Source: Lobosporangium transversale (taxonomy: Eukaryota > Mortierellomycota > Mortierellomycetes > Mortierellales > Mortierellaceae). Taken from it: a DNA stretch of 64,000 bases. The translations under genes and the position numbers were made by a program. The notes under the pieces are model-generated. The model was not told the origin of the DNA. It worked only from the letters and a program-made list of their open reading frames with translations, and did not search any database. This document shows positions 1 through 11,970 of the stretch, piece by piece. Position 1 is the first letter of the stretch. Each line of letters opens with the position of its first letter. Location: contig NW_019028983.1 in assembly GCF_002105155.1 (NCBI RefSeq), forward strand, positions 248,001 through 312,000, read 5' to 3'.

Positions 1-216
1 ATAAGAACCAGTTCCGCTCAAAGAGTTGTACATTCCTGGACAACAGAAGCAAATGAACCCCTACAGATGCAATCAAGAACAAATTTAAATTAAAGACGTC
101 GTTATTGCAGGTTAACTCACAATGGAATATTTTCCCGTGATCGGAGCAGGTTAACACAATAAGGAAATTCAACCTACCAGAATAATAATCTGAGTCAAGG
201 GATCAGAAAACTTCAT
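1..216 (-). CDS. UNC93-like membrane transporter, copy 1 (5' end only)
   Basis: Only the first two exons lie in the window. Exon 1 is 216-178 (start codon 216-214, 13 codons, MKFSDPLTQIIIL) with a GTAGGT donor. Exon 2 begins at 60 after a TGTAG acceptor and reads GFICFCCPGMYNSLSGTG before running off the edge. Every residue but a few matches the start of the gene at 1308-2891, and the intron sits at the same codon in the same phase, so the two are tandem paralogs in the same orientation. The LGFICFCCPGM motif is typical of the first membrane segment of the UNC93-like/DUF895 family of the major facilitator superfamily. Substrate unknown. The rest of the gene lies to the left of the window. Confidence 0.8.
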
Positions 217-1307
217 GACGAAGGATTAATGTAGAAACAAAAAGGGAAAGCGGATGAAAAAGAGAAGAGGTTAGGACAGCGAAGATGATGAAGGATTAAT
301 ATAGAAACAAAAAGGGGAAACGGATGAAAAAGAGAAGAGGGGAAGAGAGTGAAGATGATGAACGAGCGAGTTTGGGACCAAAACTGTGAAGAAGAAGTGG
401 TATTTAAGGAGACATTTTATAGCATTTTGTTACCCCTACAGCCCTCTTCTCCTCTTGTATTGAAAGAAGGATAGAGTAGAGCAGAATGTAGTGGCGGCTA
501 GAAAGTGGAGACCAATGCGACCGTGCGACATTGTTTACTATGTGGATCCCTCAGAGGCTGTCTTTTGTTGTTCCCGCGCCTGCATGAGATAGCGGCTTGT
601 ACAGAAGTAAACATCAGATAGTAGCAGTGGAGTTGCGATAGAAACTGAATTGAGAGCCAATCGACACTTTCAGGGCGAAGTATGGATTCTTTGCTTGCAT
701 TCATGTCAACTTCCCATGGTGGATATTCACTGGTGATGCTTCTTCATTCCCCCTCTACCGCATCAGTGGGGAGAATAGCATCTAACCCACAACTATAATC
801 ATAAATAAAAAAAGACAAAGCACATATATATATGGTTTTTGCATGTTGGGTATCGGGCACTCAGTCGAACAATTCATACTATTGTTTATTGTGGGTTGGC
901 AATGGCATAGGCATAGATGTATAGTAAAAGGGACCAGAAAGGGCTTTAAATTAAACCATAAAGCGCCATTTAAGCCTTTATTTTCTGTCGCATAAACATC
1001 TGTAAATAAAATAAAAGGATGTCAGCAAGAATCAGTACCACCGAGGTATATTGTTGATCACAATTTCTTTTATCCTTCAACTACATTGCAGCCAACTTCA
1101 TAGTTGAAGCCTCATTCTTCAAAGACAACAAAATGTAAAGGACTTAAAAACCTGCTAGTAGTTTTTATTATCTTTTTGTGGGGTATAAAAGAGATTAACA
1201 AGAGCGACAAGGCAGATTTTAAATCACGTATTAAGAAAATGTTACTAATGATAAACATATCGGTATAAATGACTATAAAAAATAAATGAAATGAAGCTAT
1301 GAGTTAT
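217..1307. other. Intergenic: promoter of UNC93 copy 1 and 3' end of copy 2
   Basis: Apart from the 70-bp duplication I see no supported gene here. Open frames are short and without splice-site support. AT-rich sequence after 800 is consistent with the 3' untranslated region of the gene ending at 1308. Confidence 0.6.
221..360. repeat. 70-bp tandem duplication upstream of UNC93-like copy 1
   Basis: Two head-to-tail copies (221-290 and 291-360), each starting aaggattaat and ending gaagatgatg, differ at only a handful of bases. They lie immediately 5' of the start codon at 216, in the likely 5' leader or promoter. Confidence 0.9.
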
Positions 1308-2891
1308 TTAAGCCTTGACATCCTCAAAGCCAGCCTCCTGCTTCTCGCTAGACACCTCGTTCTCCTCGGCGGTGTGATCCTTAACAGCCTTGAAGACGAC
1401 AGGAGCAGCACCAAGGATTCCGACGAAGATGAGAACAATGACAACGATGAGTTCGCCCATACCACGACCACTGGCGTGAAGAGCATGGCTACCCTCTGAA
1501 GGTGCAACACCAATGGTTGAGGTCTGAACAAGAGGGGCAAAGATGGCACCCAGGTTCTGAACAAACTTGTAGAAACCAGCATAGCGAGCGGCCTGGTTGG
1601 TGTCGTTAGTAAGGGCACCCATGATCCAGTACGAGAATCCTTGGTACATGGCATCAGTGACACCATAGAAGAAGTAAAGGAAGAAAGGTCCGATGTAAGC
1701 GCTGGAGTTGTCAACCAAATCGATCTTAAGATAATCGTCAGGGTTCTTGACCCAGACTCCCTTCTCATTCTGAATAGCGCTCTTAGGTCCCCACTTGGTC
1801 TGGAAAGCAATAGCTCCGATGTATGTGGCAAGCAAGACGAGAGTAAGGGTAAGAAGACCAAATTTAGCACGAGTGCGGCGGGTCCATGAAGCGCGATCCA
1901 AAAGACGACCGAACAAGATCGAGGCAATAATTTGAGCCAACCAGTAGCAGAGTGAGTTCATGGAACGAGTGCGGAGTGAGAAGTTAAGAGAGTTGAGGGA
2001 GAAATGGTAGGTGTAGAACCAGTTGGAGGTGAAGAACATGGGAACGAGGGCCAACATGCGCCAGTCCTTGAACAGGGCGAAGACAGACATGAGCTCGGAG
2101 ATAGGGCTTGAGTACTTAATAGTGACGACATGGGATCCATCCTTGCGAATGACCTTGGAAGCAGGCAACAACAACAAGGTGAGGAAAGCACCGAATGTCA
2201 TGACAACCATGTAAGCAATGTAAGCAGAGTCACTGGCACCGCTGGCCTTGCCGTTCCAGGAGATACCAAGAGGAATAGCATTACCAAGAACAGCACCGCA
2301 GTTGAAGATGGCCCAGAAGATTGAGAAGTACTTGCCCTTCTCGCCTTCCTCGGGGTATCCCATCATGACAGCACCTTGAGCAGTCCACAACCAACCAGCT
2401 CCAATACCAAGCAAGCAAGAAGAGACGACAACAAAGGCGATGGATGAGATGTGAGCGTAAGCCAAGTAAGATCCGACGTACAAGACGTAGGTCAAACCAC
2501 CAGCGATGAGAAGGAGGCGATGGCCAAAGATGTTGAACAAAGCACCAGCAAAGAGAGAAGAGACAGCGAACATAGCACCGAGGGCGGTGTTGGCGGTGTT
2601 TCCGACATCAGAATCCTTTGGGTCGAGACCATAAGAACCAGTTCCGTTCAAAGAGTTGAACATTCCTGGGCAGCAGAAGCAAATGAAGCCCTAAAGAGAT
2701 AAAAAAAAAAAAAAAGTATAACCATGAGCGGGTTAGAATCAGTAAGGGGTATCGCAGCTGCAAGGGTTTGCGGGTTGGAAGAGCCGTCGATAAAAAAGTA
2801 TAAAGATTTTTTTGTGTGTTGCTGCGGCGTATGATGGCGAGTGTTCACTCACCAGAATGATAACTTGGGCCAAGGGATCAGACAACTTCAT
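1308..2891 (-). CDS. UNC93-like (DUF895) MFS membrane protein, copy 2
   Basis: Two exons: 2891-2853 (MKLSDPLAQVIIL, donor GTGAGT) and 2690-1308 (acceptor CTTTAG), phase 0, giving 473 residues. The product is a polytopic membrane protein with about 11-12 hydrophobic segments. It opens with LGFICFCCPGMFNSLNGTG, a signature of fungal UNC93-like proteins, and has the family's GAGWLWTAQGAVMMGYP and GKYFSIFWAIFNCGAVLGN stretches near residues 100-145. The cytoplasmic C-terminus is acidic. Family members are MFS-fold proteins of plasma or internal membranes; the fungal substrates are not established, so no specific function is assigned. The start is fixed by agreement with the tandem paralog at 1-216, including the intron position. 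Confidence 0.9.
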
Positions 2892-4943
2892 GGTGGGCGG
2901 GATGATGCGCGGGATGGAAGGAAAGAAAGGAGAGTGGGATAGAGGGATGGAGGGATAGAGGAATGAATGAGAGACCTGAGTGGTGAAGAAGAAAAAAAAA
3001 AATGAAATGAGCGGAGGTGGAGAGTCGTTTTATATGCGAATATTGATAACTCAATCGAGGTATGTTATTGTATGCTGTGTATTGAGGCAATGCCTGGAGA
3101 ATACGAATAAGAGGACATTTCCTCACAGCAGTGACAGAGAGAAACAGACAGACAAAAAAAAGTGAGAGCAAAGTCGCATCACATCGTATTGTATCGATTG
3201 AATACGAAATAGCATTTGACCCATTTTGTTTGCAGGATGTTTATTGTTTGTGCATTTTGTATATATTTGTATCTTTGTTTGTGTTCTGTCTTATTGTATA
3301 TATATATTGGCACAAACAAATCAATCAATCAATAACGGATTAAATATTGTTCATGACAGAATAGTCAAAACAAAGTTCAACTCCATGGGCTCTGTCTATG
3401 TTTTCTACTCTCTTCTCAGTGTTGCACATGTGTATGTTCACAATAGCCCATCATTTATCTTGTGGAGTTAATAACCAAGATCAGCTTCAGTGACAATTTG
3501 CCCACCTCTTAAGATCTGTTTATGCTCCTTACCAAACAGTCCAGATAAAAAAAAAAAAAAAGGATCAGAAGCAACAGGAGAAGCACAACCAAAAGAAGCT
3601 TTAGTCAGAGACTGAAGCATAAAGATGATAGTCAACTATTGCCATATTGTTAGCACTAGAACCTGCAGTAAGAAAAGTCTACATTGCCATCAACTGTTTT
3701 CTCGGTCATAAATCTGAATTATACGCATTGCGCCTCAAGAAAGCTCTGGAATTCCTGATTCTACTATCTTTCATTAACATTCATTACTATTCTCGCACAT
3801 TTTGCTCTTCACTGCTGCACATGTGGACATTTATGAACAAAGAGTATATATGTACTTTCATAACACCATCGGAGAAAAAATACACAAATCAGCAGTTTAC
3901 ACAAGTGAACTTTGATCGTTGTGCATTGTGTTTGTACCTCACTGATAACAGCTTGAACAGATGCAGGAGAAGGAAAGTTTTTTTATTTTTTAAAACATGT
4001 TTTTTTTATTCATGCCGCTAAGCTGTGCGTGATAGAACCATTCATGATTTTGCGTTGAGTGAATGGCGAATCTGTAACGAAAGAAATGAATTGTGGAGCA
4101 CAAACAAATATGGGAAGACCAATAGCGGAAAAGGATCTCACCTAGATATTAAGACGTGCGGTCAGCAGGGCTCTTATGATCCAGCAATGGATGTTTAAAA
4201 CCCCTTATTTACACTATATCCCGCATTGTGGTCTTAATGGGTTACAGAATGGAACACTGAAGTACTATTGATCCAAATAAGCGTAAAGAGTTGAAAGAAA
4301 AGCGGAATAATGAAGATTCGATGCTTTTTCTTTTCTTGTTGTGCAACACAAACCTTCTTGATTGGTATGCGATATCATATCAGTTAAAGTCAGGACCACA
4401 ATTTGCGCGTTTAATACTTTTTTTTTTTTTTTTTTTTTTTTTTGTTTAGGAGATGACAAAAAGAACTATTTAGCTTCTTCTCTCAAGGAGTCTCCCATTA
4501 GTCCCCCAATTTGCAGCTTCTGTAATTTAATTTCTGCTTTTACCTCCTAACTTGACTTTCTTTAAAACCTTAGACGCGGTTCTGGCTGTCAACTACTCAA
4601 ATATAATTTAACAAGATCTCTGATCATTAGGCTATGCTCATTCATGTCATGACTATGTATTCTATGTCTGGGTAGATGTATTATGAGTTCATATATATAT
4701 ATATATGTAGTGTTATTAATTAATATAAAATAACCTTTGCTCTCATTTATTACAGTATTGAATTGATTCATGCTCACTTGCAACTGTCCACAGAGCTTTT
4801 CGCACAAGGAATTTTAGTTAAACTTCTGAGGTTACACAATCAGAGTATGATCAAAGTTTCTTTTTACTGCACATGCATATTGTCAAAAAACAAACATGTT
4901 TTTTATATATACAATAGAATTTAATATTATTTAAACATGAATA
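2892..4943. other. Intergenic, gene-poor
   Basis: No convincing gene. A plus-strand frame at 3647-4021 (124 codons) stays in frame past its TAA for a further 58 codons to about 4197, so a decayed coding fragment is possible, but I recognise nothing in it. The region has a T23 run at about 4421-4443 and TA-dinucleotide runs. Confidence 0.5.
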
Positions 4944-5401
4944 TCATTGGTTAGCTCCGATTGTTTTTGTCCTTGCTCCGCGCCCTTGGATTTTGTCTTC
5001 ATCGATGTCCTGCTGATGAGCATTGGAGATACAAATGTACAAAAGATGAAGTTACAAGTTTACAGCCATTTATGATTCTGTTTCTTGCTTGAAAAACTAT
5101 ACCTGTGTACGACACAGCGCTGTTATCAATCTTTCATCAGTTTCATGCATTGATAACAATCCCTGAAGGCCATAAACAGATAAACAGTCTTTCTTTTGAC
5201 ATTTGTGGGGAGGAAAAAGCATCAGAAAGAGAGCAAGATAATAAACATTCAAACCTGGCCAAATAGAGTACAACTTATGAATAATCGGGATTGCTAGGAA
5301 CCTAAAGAGCAAGAGAATTATTAAAACAATAACTATTATCAGAGCTTGTGGAGACCACACTATCGATCACGGATACTAACAAAGAATGGTTCTAGAGCCA
5401 T
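4944..5401 (-). CDS. Candidate small four-exon gene, unknown product
   Basis: A weak model of 65 residues. Exons 5401-5377, 5293-5247, 5162-5103 and 5009-4944 join in frame with no stop. Acceptors are TTCCTAG, CCTTCAG and CATCAGCAG; donors are GTATCC, GTTTAT and GTATAG, of which the second is unusual. The last exon reads DIDEDKIQGRGARTKTIGAN and then TGA, which looks like a genuine charged C-terminus rather than random AT-rich DNA. I do not recognise the family. Splice choices for exons 1 and 2 are uncertain; exons 3 and 4 are the better supported part. It could instead be the tail of a decayed gene. Confidence 0.3.
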
Positions 5402-6941
5402 GACCCTTTTTTTTTCTTCTTTTTTTCCTTTCACACTTTAATATTTTAACCAAAGGAAACCACACAGCAGTGTATGTAGTCTTTTATTTATAAAAAAAAC
5501 AATAAAACACGCGACAGAAGTGATAAGATATCATGAACTTGATCATCCTATCATTTCAGTGCAACCCCAAATGTTTGTTTTGATCTATTTTTTGTTGCCG
5601 TCTTCTGTTCGCCCCCTCTTCCTCTCTTCCTCTTTTTCCTTCATTTTTTTTTCCCTACTTCTCGCTTTCTCCATCTCTTACCGCCGTCTTTTCTTATCGT
5701 CAATGTCTTCTCTGGATCTTCATGAGGCCTGCATAGGACCAGATACTCTGGATGGAAACAAATAAGATTGAATAGAGCTTGGGACGTGGATACTCAACAG
5801 AAGGATTTCAGCTCTTGGGACTAATTATGGGAAACGCGTTGAGCAGTGATTCTATGACCAATATGTTCTGTTCCTTCTCTCCTTCCCCTGCCTTTCTGCT
5901 TTTTTTTTTTTTTTTTTTTTGGGCTATCCTTTTTTTAACCGCGCTAGGAGCTTGAGAATGTTTAGGCTTAAATCGTTTACGCGCTACACACGCTATCGTA
6001 AGAAGGGATTTATCTTCTACTAAGAATTAGAATGATCCTCGAAAACAAAAAGTCTCACTAGTAGATACACATTCACCTTTCTTCTTTTTTTATTTTTTTA
6101 TTTTTTTATTTTTACCCATAGACTGGATTAGACTGGCTTTATCGTCAATCGCCATCATACACTAAAAGACTACCACACGATCAGGTCTAAACCGCTGCTG
6201 GTTTCTCTTTCTTTTTCTCTACTATCTATCTTACACTTGCCCAGAATAGATTATCGCCGAGGCACTTGCTCGCTGCATCTGTATATGACATCCTTTTGTT
6301 GCTATTATTGTTAGATACTATATACATATATATATCTGTTTATTTTTTGTTTATTGATCTTTTCAATTGTTTATCATAATGATGCTTTACAACTGATGCA
6401 TAGATAACTTGGATGCTGGGCTGTTTTGTTGTTGTTTATTTATTTGTTTACCATGTCTCAGCGGGATAAAGAGACCAATAACAATGCTCTGCCAGTTGTT
6501 ATCGGTACTCTCAATTTGTCTATTTGGCACCTGACCCTTGTTTTCTTCTTCTTCTTTGTACTCTGTATCACACTCGACAAGGAAAAACAATTACAACAAA
6601 CAAATAAACAAAGCGACGCCTTGATGCTAACCAATGGATGGAAAGTGATAAAAAAGTTACAATGGGCTCTATTAATCAATAAATCATGAAGTAGAAGATG
6701 CATTCGATGCATTTGAAAGTTTTTTTTTTTTTTTTTGCTACTCATCAATTTTTATTTCTTAGAATGCTCTGTGACATTCTTCGGCGGATAGACGAAGTTT
6801 GATGAGATGGAAATTTATGGTCCCACGGATACATCCAAAAAGGTTGGCGGAGATCACTCTAAACTTTCGCGTGCAACTTCGTTTAAATCAATGAGAAGAT
6901 AAAAACTTTGATTCGGTGATTCAAATTGCTTAGGTATAGAA

Positions 6942-6983
<42 letters not shown>

Positions 6984-7493
6984 AGAGAGCCTCACGAGCA
7001 ATTTCTCCGCTTCTTTGCTACTTTCTTCAACTCCTAAATGTTCATTTCCCATGATCGTGAGAAAATGTTGATAAAAGTGGTGCTAGTACTATAGATATTT
7101 ATGGAAACTTGGGGTGGTAGTATAGTAAAGCGCATAGTTGTGCAGTATGGGCTTCGTAGATTGGTTATCTTGCACCATGAGGATGTGAGTACCGAAAAGA
7201 TCATGCTCATAACCATATGGGAGCGCTGCGCGGAATAAAAATGTCAAGGCGACGCCATGATATAAGCTTCAGTGCTTCACCGAGCGCTTTAATATATATA
7301 TATATATATATAAAAGAAAAGAAAAGAGATAATTCATAATGTTTTTCATCTTATCATTGGAAATATACAGAGAAGATTCTCTCACAGGTTGTCTAGGAGC
7401 AATGATCGCACTTCTTTGTCTTTTAGATTCCGAGCCAGGACTGTATACCAAGTCGTCCAGTTGACTCTTTTTTTTTTTTTTTGTCCGTTGGCT
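5402..7493. other. Intergenic, AT-rich, with possible stray exons on the minus strand
   Basis: No firm gene. Long homopolymers occur (A32 at 6949-6980, T runs near 5900 and 6720). On the minus strand, two stretches look exon-like: about 7470-7389 (DDLVYSPGSESKRQRSAI... before a GTGAGA donor) and about 7225-7095 (GYEHDLFGTHILMVQDNQ... after a CGCAG acceptor). Their phases do not join cleanly, so they are noted but not called. Confidence 0.45.
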
Positions 7494-8045
7494 TTAGATA
7501 ACGCCAAAGCGTGCGAAGATTTTGAATAGAAATGTATGAATGGTATTTGTAAACCCTGTTTGTATCATGTAGATTGTGCGCCCATTAGGCTTGATAATGA
7601 GGGCAGATACACTATCAAAATTGAGCCCAGTCGTCATGGCAAAAGACGAGTGCTTCTTGCTGCTTTTTTTTTTTGGTGTCCTCGGACACGTTTTATTGTT
7701 TGCACACGACAATATCCTCACCCTTAGATAACCTGTACATTCTTACAGGTGGCTGTGGGAATAGACCCCATTATATTGTTGCTCTAGTGGCATTTTATCT
7801 CCTCTTTCCCATGTCAATTTCAAACACAATCCGTATTCTTTTTTTTCTATGACGATGATGGTGCCACCATCGCTGGCAGGATGTAATAGTTTTTTTATCT
7901 CAACATCTCTAGCCAAACAGAAACCTGGCTTCTTATCGCAATCGCAGCCTTCAGCGCATGCGGGGTAACAGAGCAGAGGGGAGGCGGATACAGTCTTTGT
8001 CTCTTTCTCGTTTAGGTCATTTCGGATACAGAGATACACATCCAT
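7494..8045 (-). CDS. Candidate two-exon gene, unknown 154-residue protein
   Basis: Exon 1 is 8045-7747, from ATG to a GTAAGA donor (phase 2). Exon 2 starts at 7659 after AAAGCAG and stays open to TAA at 7496-7494. The frame continues exactly across the junction, the best support for the model. The first exon has a cysteine-rich stretch around residues 25-47 (CYPACAEGCDCDKKPGFC) and balanced amino-acid use that contrasts with the AT-rich surroundings. No family recognised. It may have more exons downstream (see 5402-7493). It would be divergent from the bHLH gene at 8429. Confidence 0.35.
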
Positions 8046-8378
8046 CGATAATTTCTTAGATACTTTACATGTTATTGTTACCCGAGGCAATATTTGTCTC
8101 CAAGAAAAGGTTATATAAAACAACTGCCGCCACTATCTCTTCCCTATTCCCCCTCCCTCTTTCCCTTCCTCCCTCCTCCCTTTCATGCTTTTTATTATTT
8201 GCATTTTCAAATTTCATCCACACAGTTCCCCACACTCCGCTTCCCATCTTTTTTTTCTTCCTCCACATCCCACACTTCACACTCTCACAGTTATTTTCCT
8301 TTTCCCCCTTGTCTTTGTCAGCTTTTAACCTGACAAGCCGGTGTTTTCCTAATTTCCCTTTGTCTCTGCCCTCGGTTT

Positions 8379-8415
<37 letters not shown>

Positions 8416-8428
8416 CCCTCATACCGTC
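8046..8428. promoter_or_regulatory. Divergent promoter/leader region with T34 tract
   Basis: Pyrimidine-rich sequence leading into a 34-base T run at 8382-8415, 13 bases before the bHLH start codon. The frame is open upstream of that ATG but encodes only low-complexity F/S/P/L, so it is read as 5' leader. Confidence 0.5.
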
Positions 8429-9637
8429 ATGACAGCGACATCAAAGTCTTCCTCAACTCCATCAAAATCGACACCACATACCAAAAACGTATTTCGAATC
8501 CATGGAGTCAACGTTCTCAATCGGAAGAACGTTGACTCGATAGCGCGCCTTACGGCCATGGAGAGGCGCCGTGCAACACATATCCTTGATGAGCGCCAAC
8601 GACGCGATACAATGAACCAACTCTTGACAGAGCTCGCTAGCCTCGTACGCGAATCCGCTTCAGATATCGATAGTTCATCATCATCGACAGCATCTCTACT
8701 TCCATCACAACAACCTACACTCAACTCAGACGGAATAGAACGTCGACCACCTGTCAAATCTAATTCCATTACTACACTCCGAAATGCTATCACAGAAATT
8801 CGACGTCTGCGCGCCTGCGCAGGACTTCAACAGATACATCAAGCAGCACTACTAACCACATCCAATAACATTATCACTAGTCCGCATATGACGACTACAA
8901 GTGCGCCTTTATCCTCACGTCGCTCTTCCTCTCGCTCTACTTCACCTTCACTTTCTGACCTTACTTCACTAGCAACGTTGGCAGAGTTGGCAGCCTCTCA
9001 ACATGTCAGCGGGTCTGACAGCAACCCAGGTTCTTGCAACTCTTCACCCATGTCTTCACCCAAATCAAGTTCACGACGTGCTCTATCGCCAACAGAAGCT
9101 AATGCACATCCTCATCTTCACATCGTTGGAGATGGAGGTGGGTTCGTATTCGGAGGTACAAACGGTAGTGGCAATAATAGTGGTAGTGGTAGTGGTAATG
9201 GTCGTGGTCGTGGTAGCAGCAATCTATTAGAGCCATTATCAACTCAGCTTTATTCACCACCCTTATCACCATCAAGTCCTACCGCGTCATCAAGCTCAAC
9301 TTTTCAAAACCATTTTTCAGCCATCCTTCCAGCTGTCTCCAATACACCACCTAACATTTGTGGTGATGGTTCACACCAAGCGCCGCCAACGCTTCCACCC
9401 ATCCATACAATGGTACAACCAGCATCATTCCATCCATATCAGCAACAGCAGCAACAGCAGCAACAGCAGCAATCATATACATCAATGTTTTGTACACCAT
9501 CATCATCTGTCCTTTCTTCCTCTCAAAACAACCCAGATGCCATGTCACCTACATCCATTTTCTCGGAATCGTCTATCGCGCGCTCACCACCTACTCCATC
9601 GATATACAACCCAATCTCATCATTTCCTCCATTATGA
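8429..9637 (+). CDS. bHLH transcription factor, 402 residues
   Basis: A single-exon nuclear DNA-binding protein. The basic region and helix 1 lie at about residues 45-73 (MERRRATHILDERQRRD then MNQLLTELASLVRE). His51, Glu55 and Arg59 form the H-E-R pattern that contacts CACGTG-type E-boxes in this superfamily. Helix 2 is at about 112-129 (NSITTLRNAITEIRRLRA). The loop of nearly 40 residues, rich in S, is unusually long. The remainder is low complexity: S/T/P stretches, a G/S/N/R run near residues 240-265, and a Q11 run near 337. I chose the ATG at 8429, just after the T34 run, over upstream in-frame ATGs because everything before it is leader-like. Target genes unknown. Confidence 0.8.
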   Translation: MTATSKSSSTPSKSTPHTKNVFRIHGVNVLNRKNVDSIARLTAMERRRATHILDERQRRDTMNQLLTELASLVRESASDIDSSSSSTASLLPSQQPTLNSDGIERRPPVKSNSITTLRNAITEIRRLRACAGLQQIHQAALLTTSNNIITSPHMTTTSAPLSSRRSSSRSTSPSLSDLTSLATLAELAASQHVSGSDSNPGSCNSSPMSSPKSSSRRALSPTEANAHPHLHIVGDGGGFVFGGTNGSGNNSGSGSGNGRGRGSSNLLEPLSTQLYSPPLSPSSPTASSSSTFQNHFSAILPAVSNTPPNICGDGSHQAPPTLPPIHTMVQPASFHPYQQQQQQQQQQQSYTSMFCTPSSSVLSSSQNNPDAMSPTSIFSESSIARSPPTPSIYNPISSFPPL

Positions 9638-10032
9638 GTGAAACAAATGACAAAAGAAAAATGGAAAGAATGAAGGATGATGAGAACATTAGGATATTAG
9701 AACCTTTCTTTGTATAGACAAATATACCAACAATAAAAAAAAACCCCCATTCAAAATTTGTGTAATGGGTGGTAGCACCCACGCCATTTTTAGGATAACA
9801 TGATCATAAAAAGGGTAGCATGCGCACGATAAGAGGAGAGGATAAAAAAAAAAAAAAAAAAAAAAAAAGGTTCTTTTTATTGATATCCTAGCTATTGCCA
9901 TCGTTAGATAGGACCGTAAACCATTATGGATTGATTATTTTTATATTCGCCCCAAGATGAATATCTTTACTGTGAGATGCTAACTGATATTTTGACCCGT
10001 ACGGAAAAAAAGATATTACCATGTAATGCTAC
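9638..10032. other. Intergenic between convergent genes
   Basis: 3' regions of the bHLH gene and the minus-strand membrane protein gene. An A24 run lies at about 9845-9868. No gene seen. Confidence 0.7.
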
Positions 10033-11970
10033 TTATGAGGCATATTGGTCGCCACCTGGGGGAGCAATGTATTGAGGACTAGCGGGGATCTGACCAGAGT
10101 GAGTTGGGGTATAGGCCTGGCTCGCTGGCGTTAGAGGTGTAGAAGCGGTCGTAGGTGCTGCATAAGGCGATGCTTGGCTATATGTCTGTGGGCTCGGTTC
10201 CGACGCCTGGGGTTGGAAGATGTTGGGAGCCTGAGTCTGAGGCAAGGGGATGAGCGTTGGAGGAGTATAGTTGTAAGGCTCTTGAGTCTGCGCCTGGAAG
10301 ATGACAGGGGCTCCTCCTTGCTGTTGTATCGGAATCTGAGCCATGGGTTGCGAAGTGTAGATATCAGGCTGGGGTTGTGAAATATATGGCTGATTAAGAT
10401 TGTACTGCTGCTGCTGCTGAATCTGGAAGTTTTGAGCTGCTGCCTGTTGTTGTTGCTGCTGAAGTACATAATTCTGCTCCATCAATGGCGCGGCAGCAGG
10501 GTTCTGTACTTTGTTTGGGTCGTGATAAGTCGGCTGAGGATTGGCACTGATCTCTGTACTCTTCTTGGGACGGCGGCGGATAGCAAAGAAGGCGATCAAG
10601 GCGATCAAAACCAACCCACCAACTACTCCTCCAATAATTGCACCGAGAGGTGCTTTACTTGAATTCTCGGTATTGCCTCCATCAGATGGTTTTGAAGGCG
10701 AAGTGGTGTCAGAGCGAGTTGGAGGTGGAGAAGCCTTCCTGAGGCCGGGCCCACTCCATGCTCCTGAGGCTGTGTCGAAGCTGTTGAAAACGACGGCACC
10801 ATTGTTGCCTGCACTGTAGGTGATGATTCGACTTCCTACAGCAGCCGCAACCATGCTAGCTGAGAAAGTTGGCACGTTGCCAGGAACTGAAACATACTGC
10901 AATTTGTTGGATTGGCTTGGATTGATGGAATAGAGGACAGTCGCTCCATCCAACGCCTAATGTGCAGAAGAATAATTAAAATTAGCAATTGCAGCTTTTT
11001 CTCACTTGTAACAGTCGAGCACAGCCGAATGTCTTACTTTGTCCAGAATGTATCCAACACCCGTCATTGTGAGCGAAATGGCGCTGTTAGTCAGAGCGAT
11101 CCCGTCCGTGTCCACACTTCGAGGGTTCGACAAGGCCAGAGTGCTATCTGCACCAGTAAGGGACAACCCAGCAGTAGCCAGGGTCGTATAAATGACGCCC
11201 TCACCACTTTTATCAAACACGATACTATATCCCTGAGCGGGTGTGTTGGACGATTCAATATATGTACCGACACTTAACATTGGGTCCAAGGTCGGGTATG
11301 AGGAAAGGGTATAACTGGTTTTTGTTTACCAATGACAGAGGAAAGGTCGACATTCACCACAAAAGAAGAGGAAATAGTGCGTTAGTCTGAAGAGCAAATA
11401 AACAAACAAACAAGTTCAGTTTGTATTTTTTGCACCCCGATGCATCCCCCAACAACAGCACTAGAGGGGGTTCACTTACTCTCGACGGCTGTCGACGATG
11501 GAGGTAGCGTTGAAACGCAAACCAACCCAGGGAGAGCGAGTTAGGGAGCTGGTGGCATTTGACATTGCAGCGAACCAATTCAGGTTCCCAACTGAACCCG
11601 AGAGAGAGAACAGTTTACTCGAGATGAAACCGATTTCAGGAAAGTGAGCGGGATAATCAATTGTACCATTGGGATAAAAGTTGGTGAAGTAGGACTTTGC
11701 GCCGAACTGTTGAATGAACATGGGATTGTTGGTAGATACTTTATTGCCATTGTAGGCTAGGCAAGCTTTCGGAGCGGCGCTGCTCCAGTAATAGCTGCTT
11801 GTCTGGTTGGCAATAAAGGTGGCAGTAGGTGAATTGATGTTGGCCAGATTGATCTGATATATCTCCAGACGTCCTTCATCAGATGCGGGAACCCCTGCAA
11901 GATAGACAGATGTGCTGGAGGCAGCGGGAGCCATACAGGCGTACAAATATGCGGGAATAGACGACGCCAT
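10033..11970 (-). CDS. Single-pass membrane protein with extracellular repeat domain and Q/P-rich tail
   Basis: Three exons: 11970-11480 (donor GTAAGT, phase 2), 11314-11038 (acceptor ACCAG, donor GTAAGA, phase 0) and 10956-10033 (acceptor CATTAG), 563 residues. About 350 residues of ectodomain rich in S, T, N, A and G have a beta-propeller-like feel (for example SSYYWSSAAPKACLAYNG), followed by a proline-rich stalk, one membrane helix (APLGAIIGGVVGGLVLIALI then FFAIRRRPKK) and a cytoplasmic tail of Q runs and repeated P/Q/Y segments. This architecture is common for fungal surface proteins; no function is established. No signal peptide is visible at the chosen start MASSIPAYLYACM, so an upstream exon may be missing. 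Confidence 0.75.

Noticed and set aside
498-704. Minus-strand 68-codon frame upstream of UNC93 copy 1
   Set aside because: No domain, no splice or promoter support, lies in probable 5' leader/promoter sequence.
3647-4197. Plus-strand frame of about 180 codons broken by one TAA
   Set aside because: Second half is phenylalanine- and cysteine-rich from T runs; no recognisable motif. Kept only as a remark in the intergenic entry.
8069-8428. N-terminal extension of the bHLH protein in the same frame
   Set aside because: It would translate pyrimidine-rich leader, including the T34 tract, into low-complexity L/S/P/F sequence.
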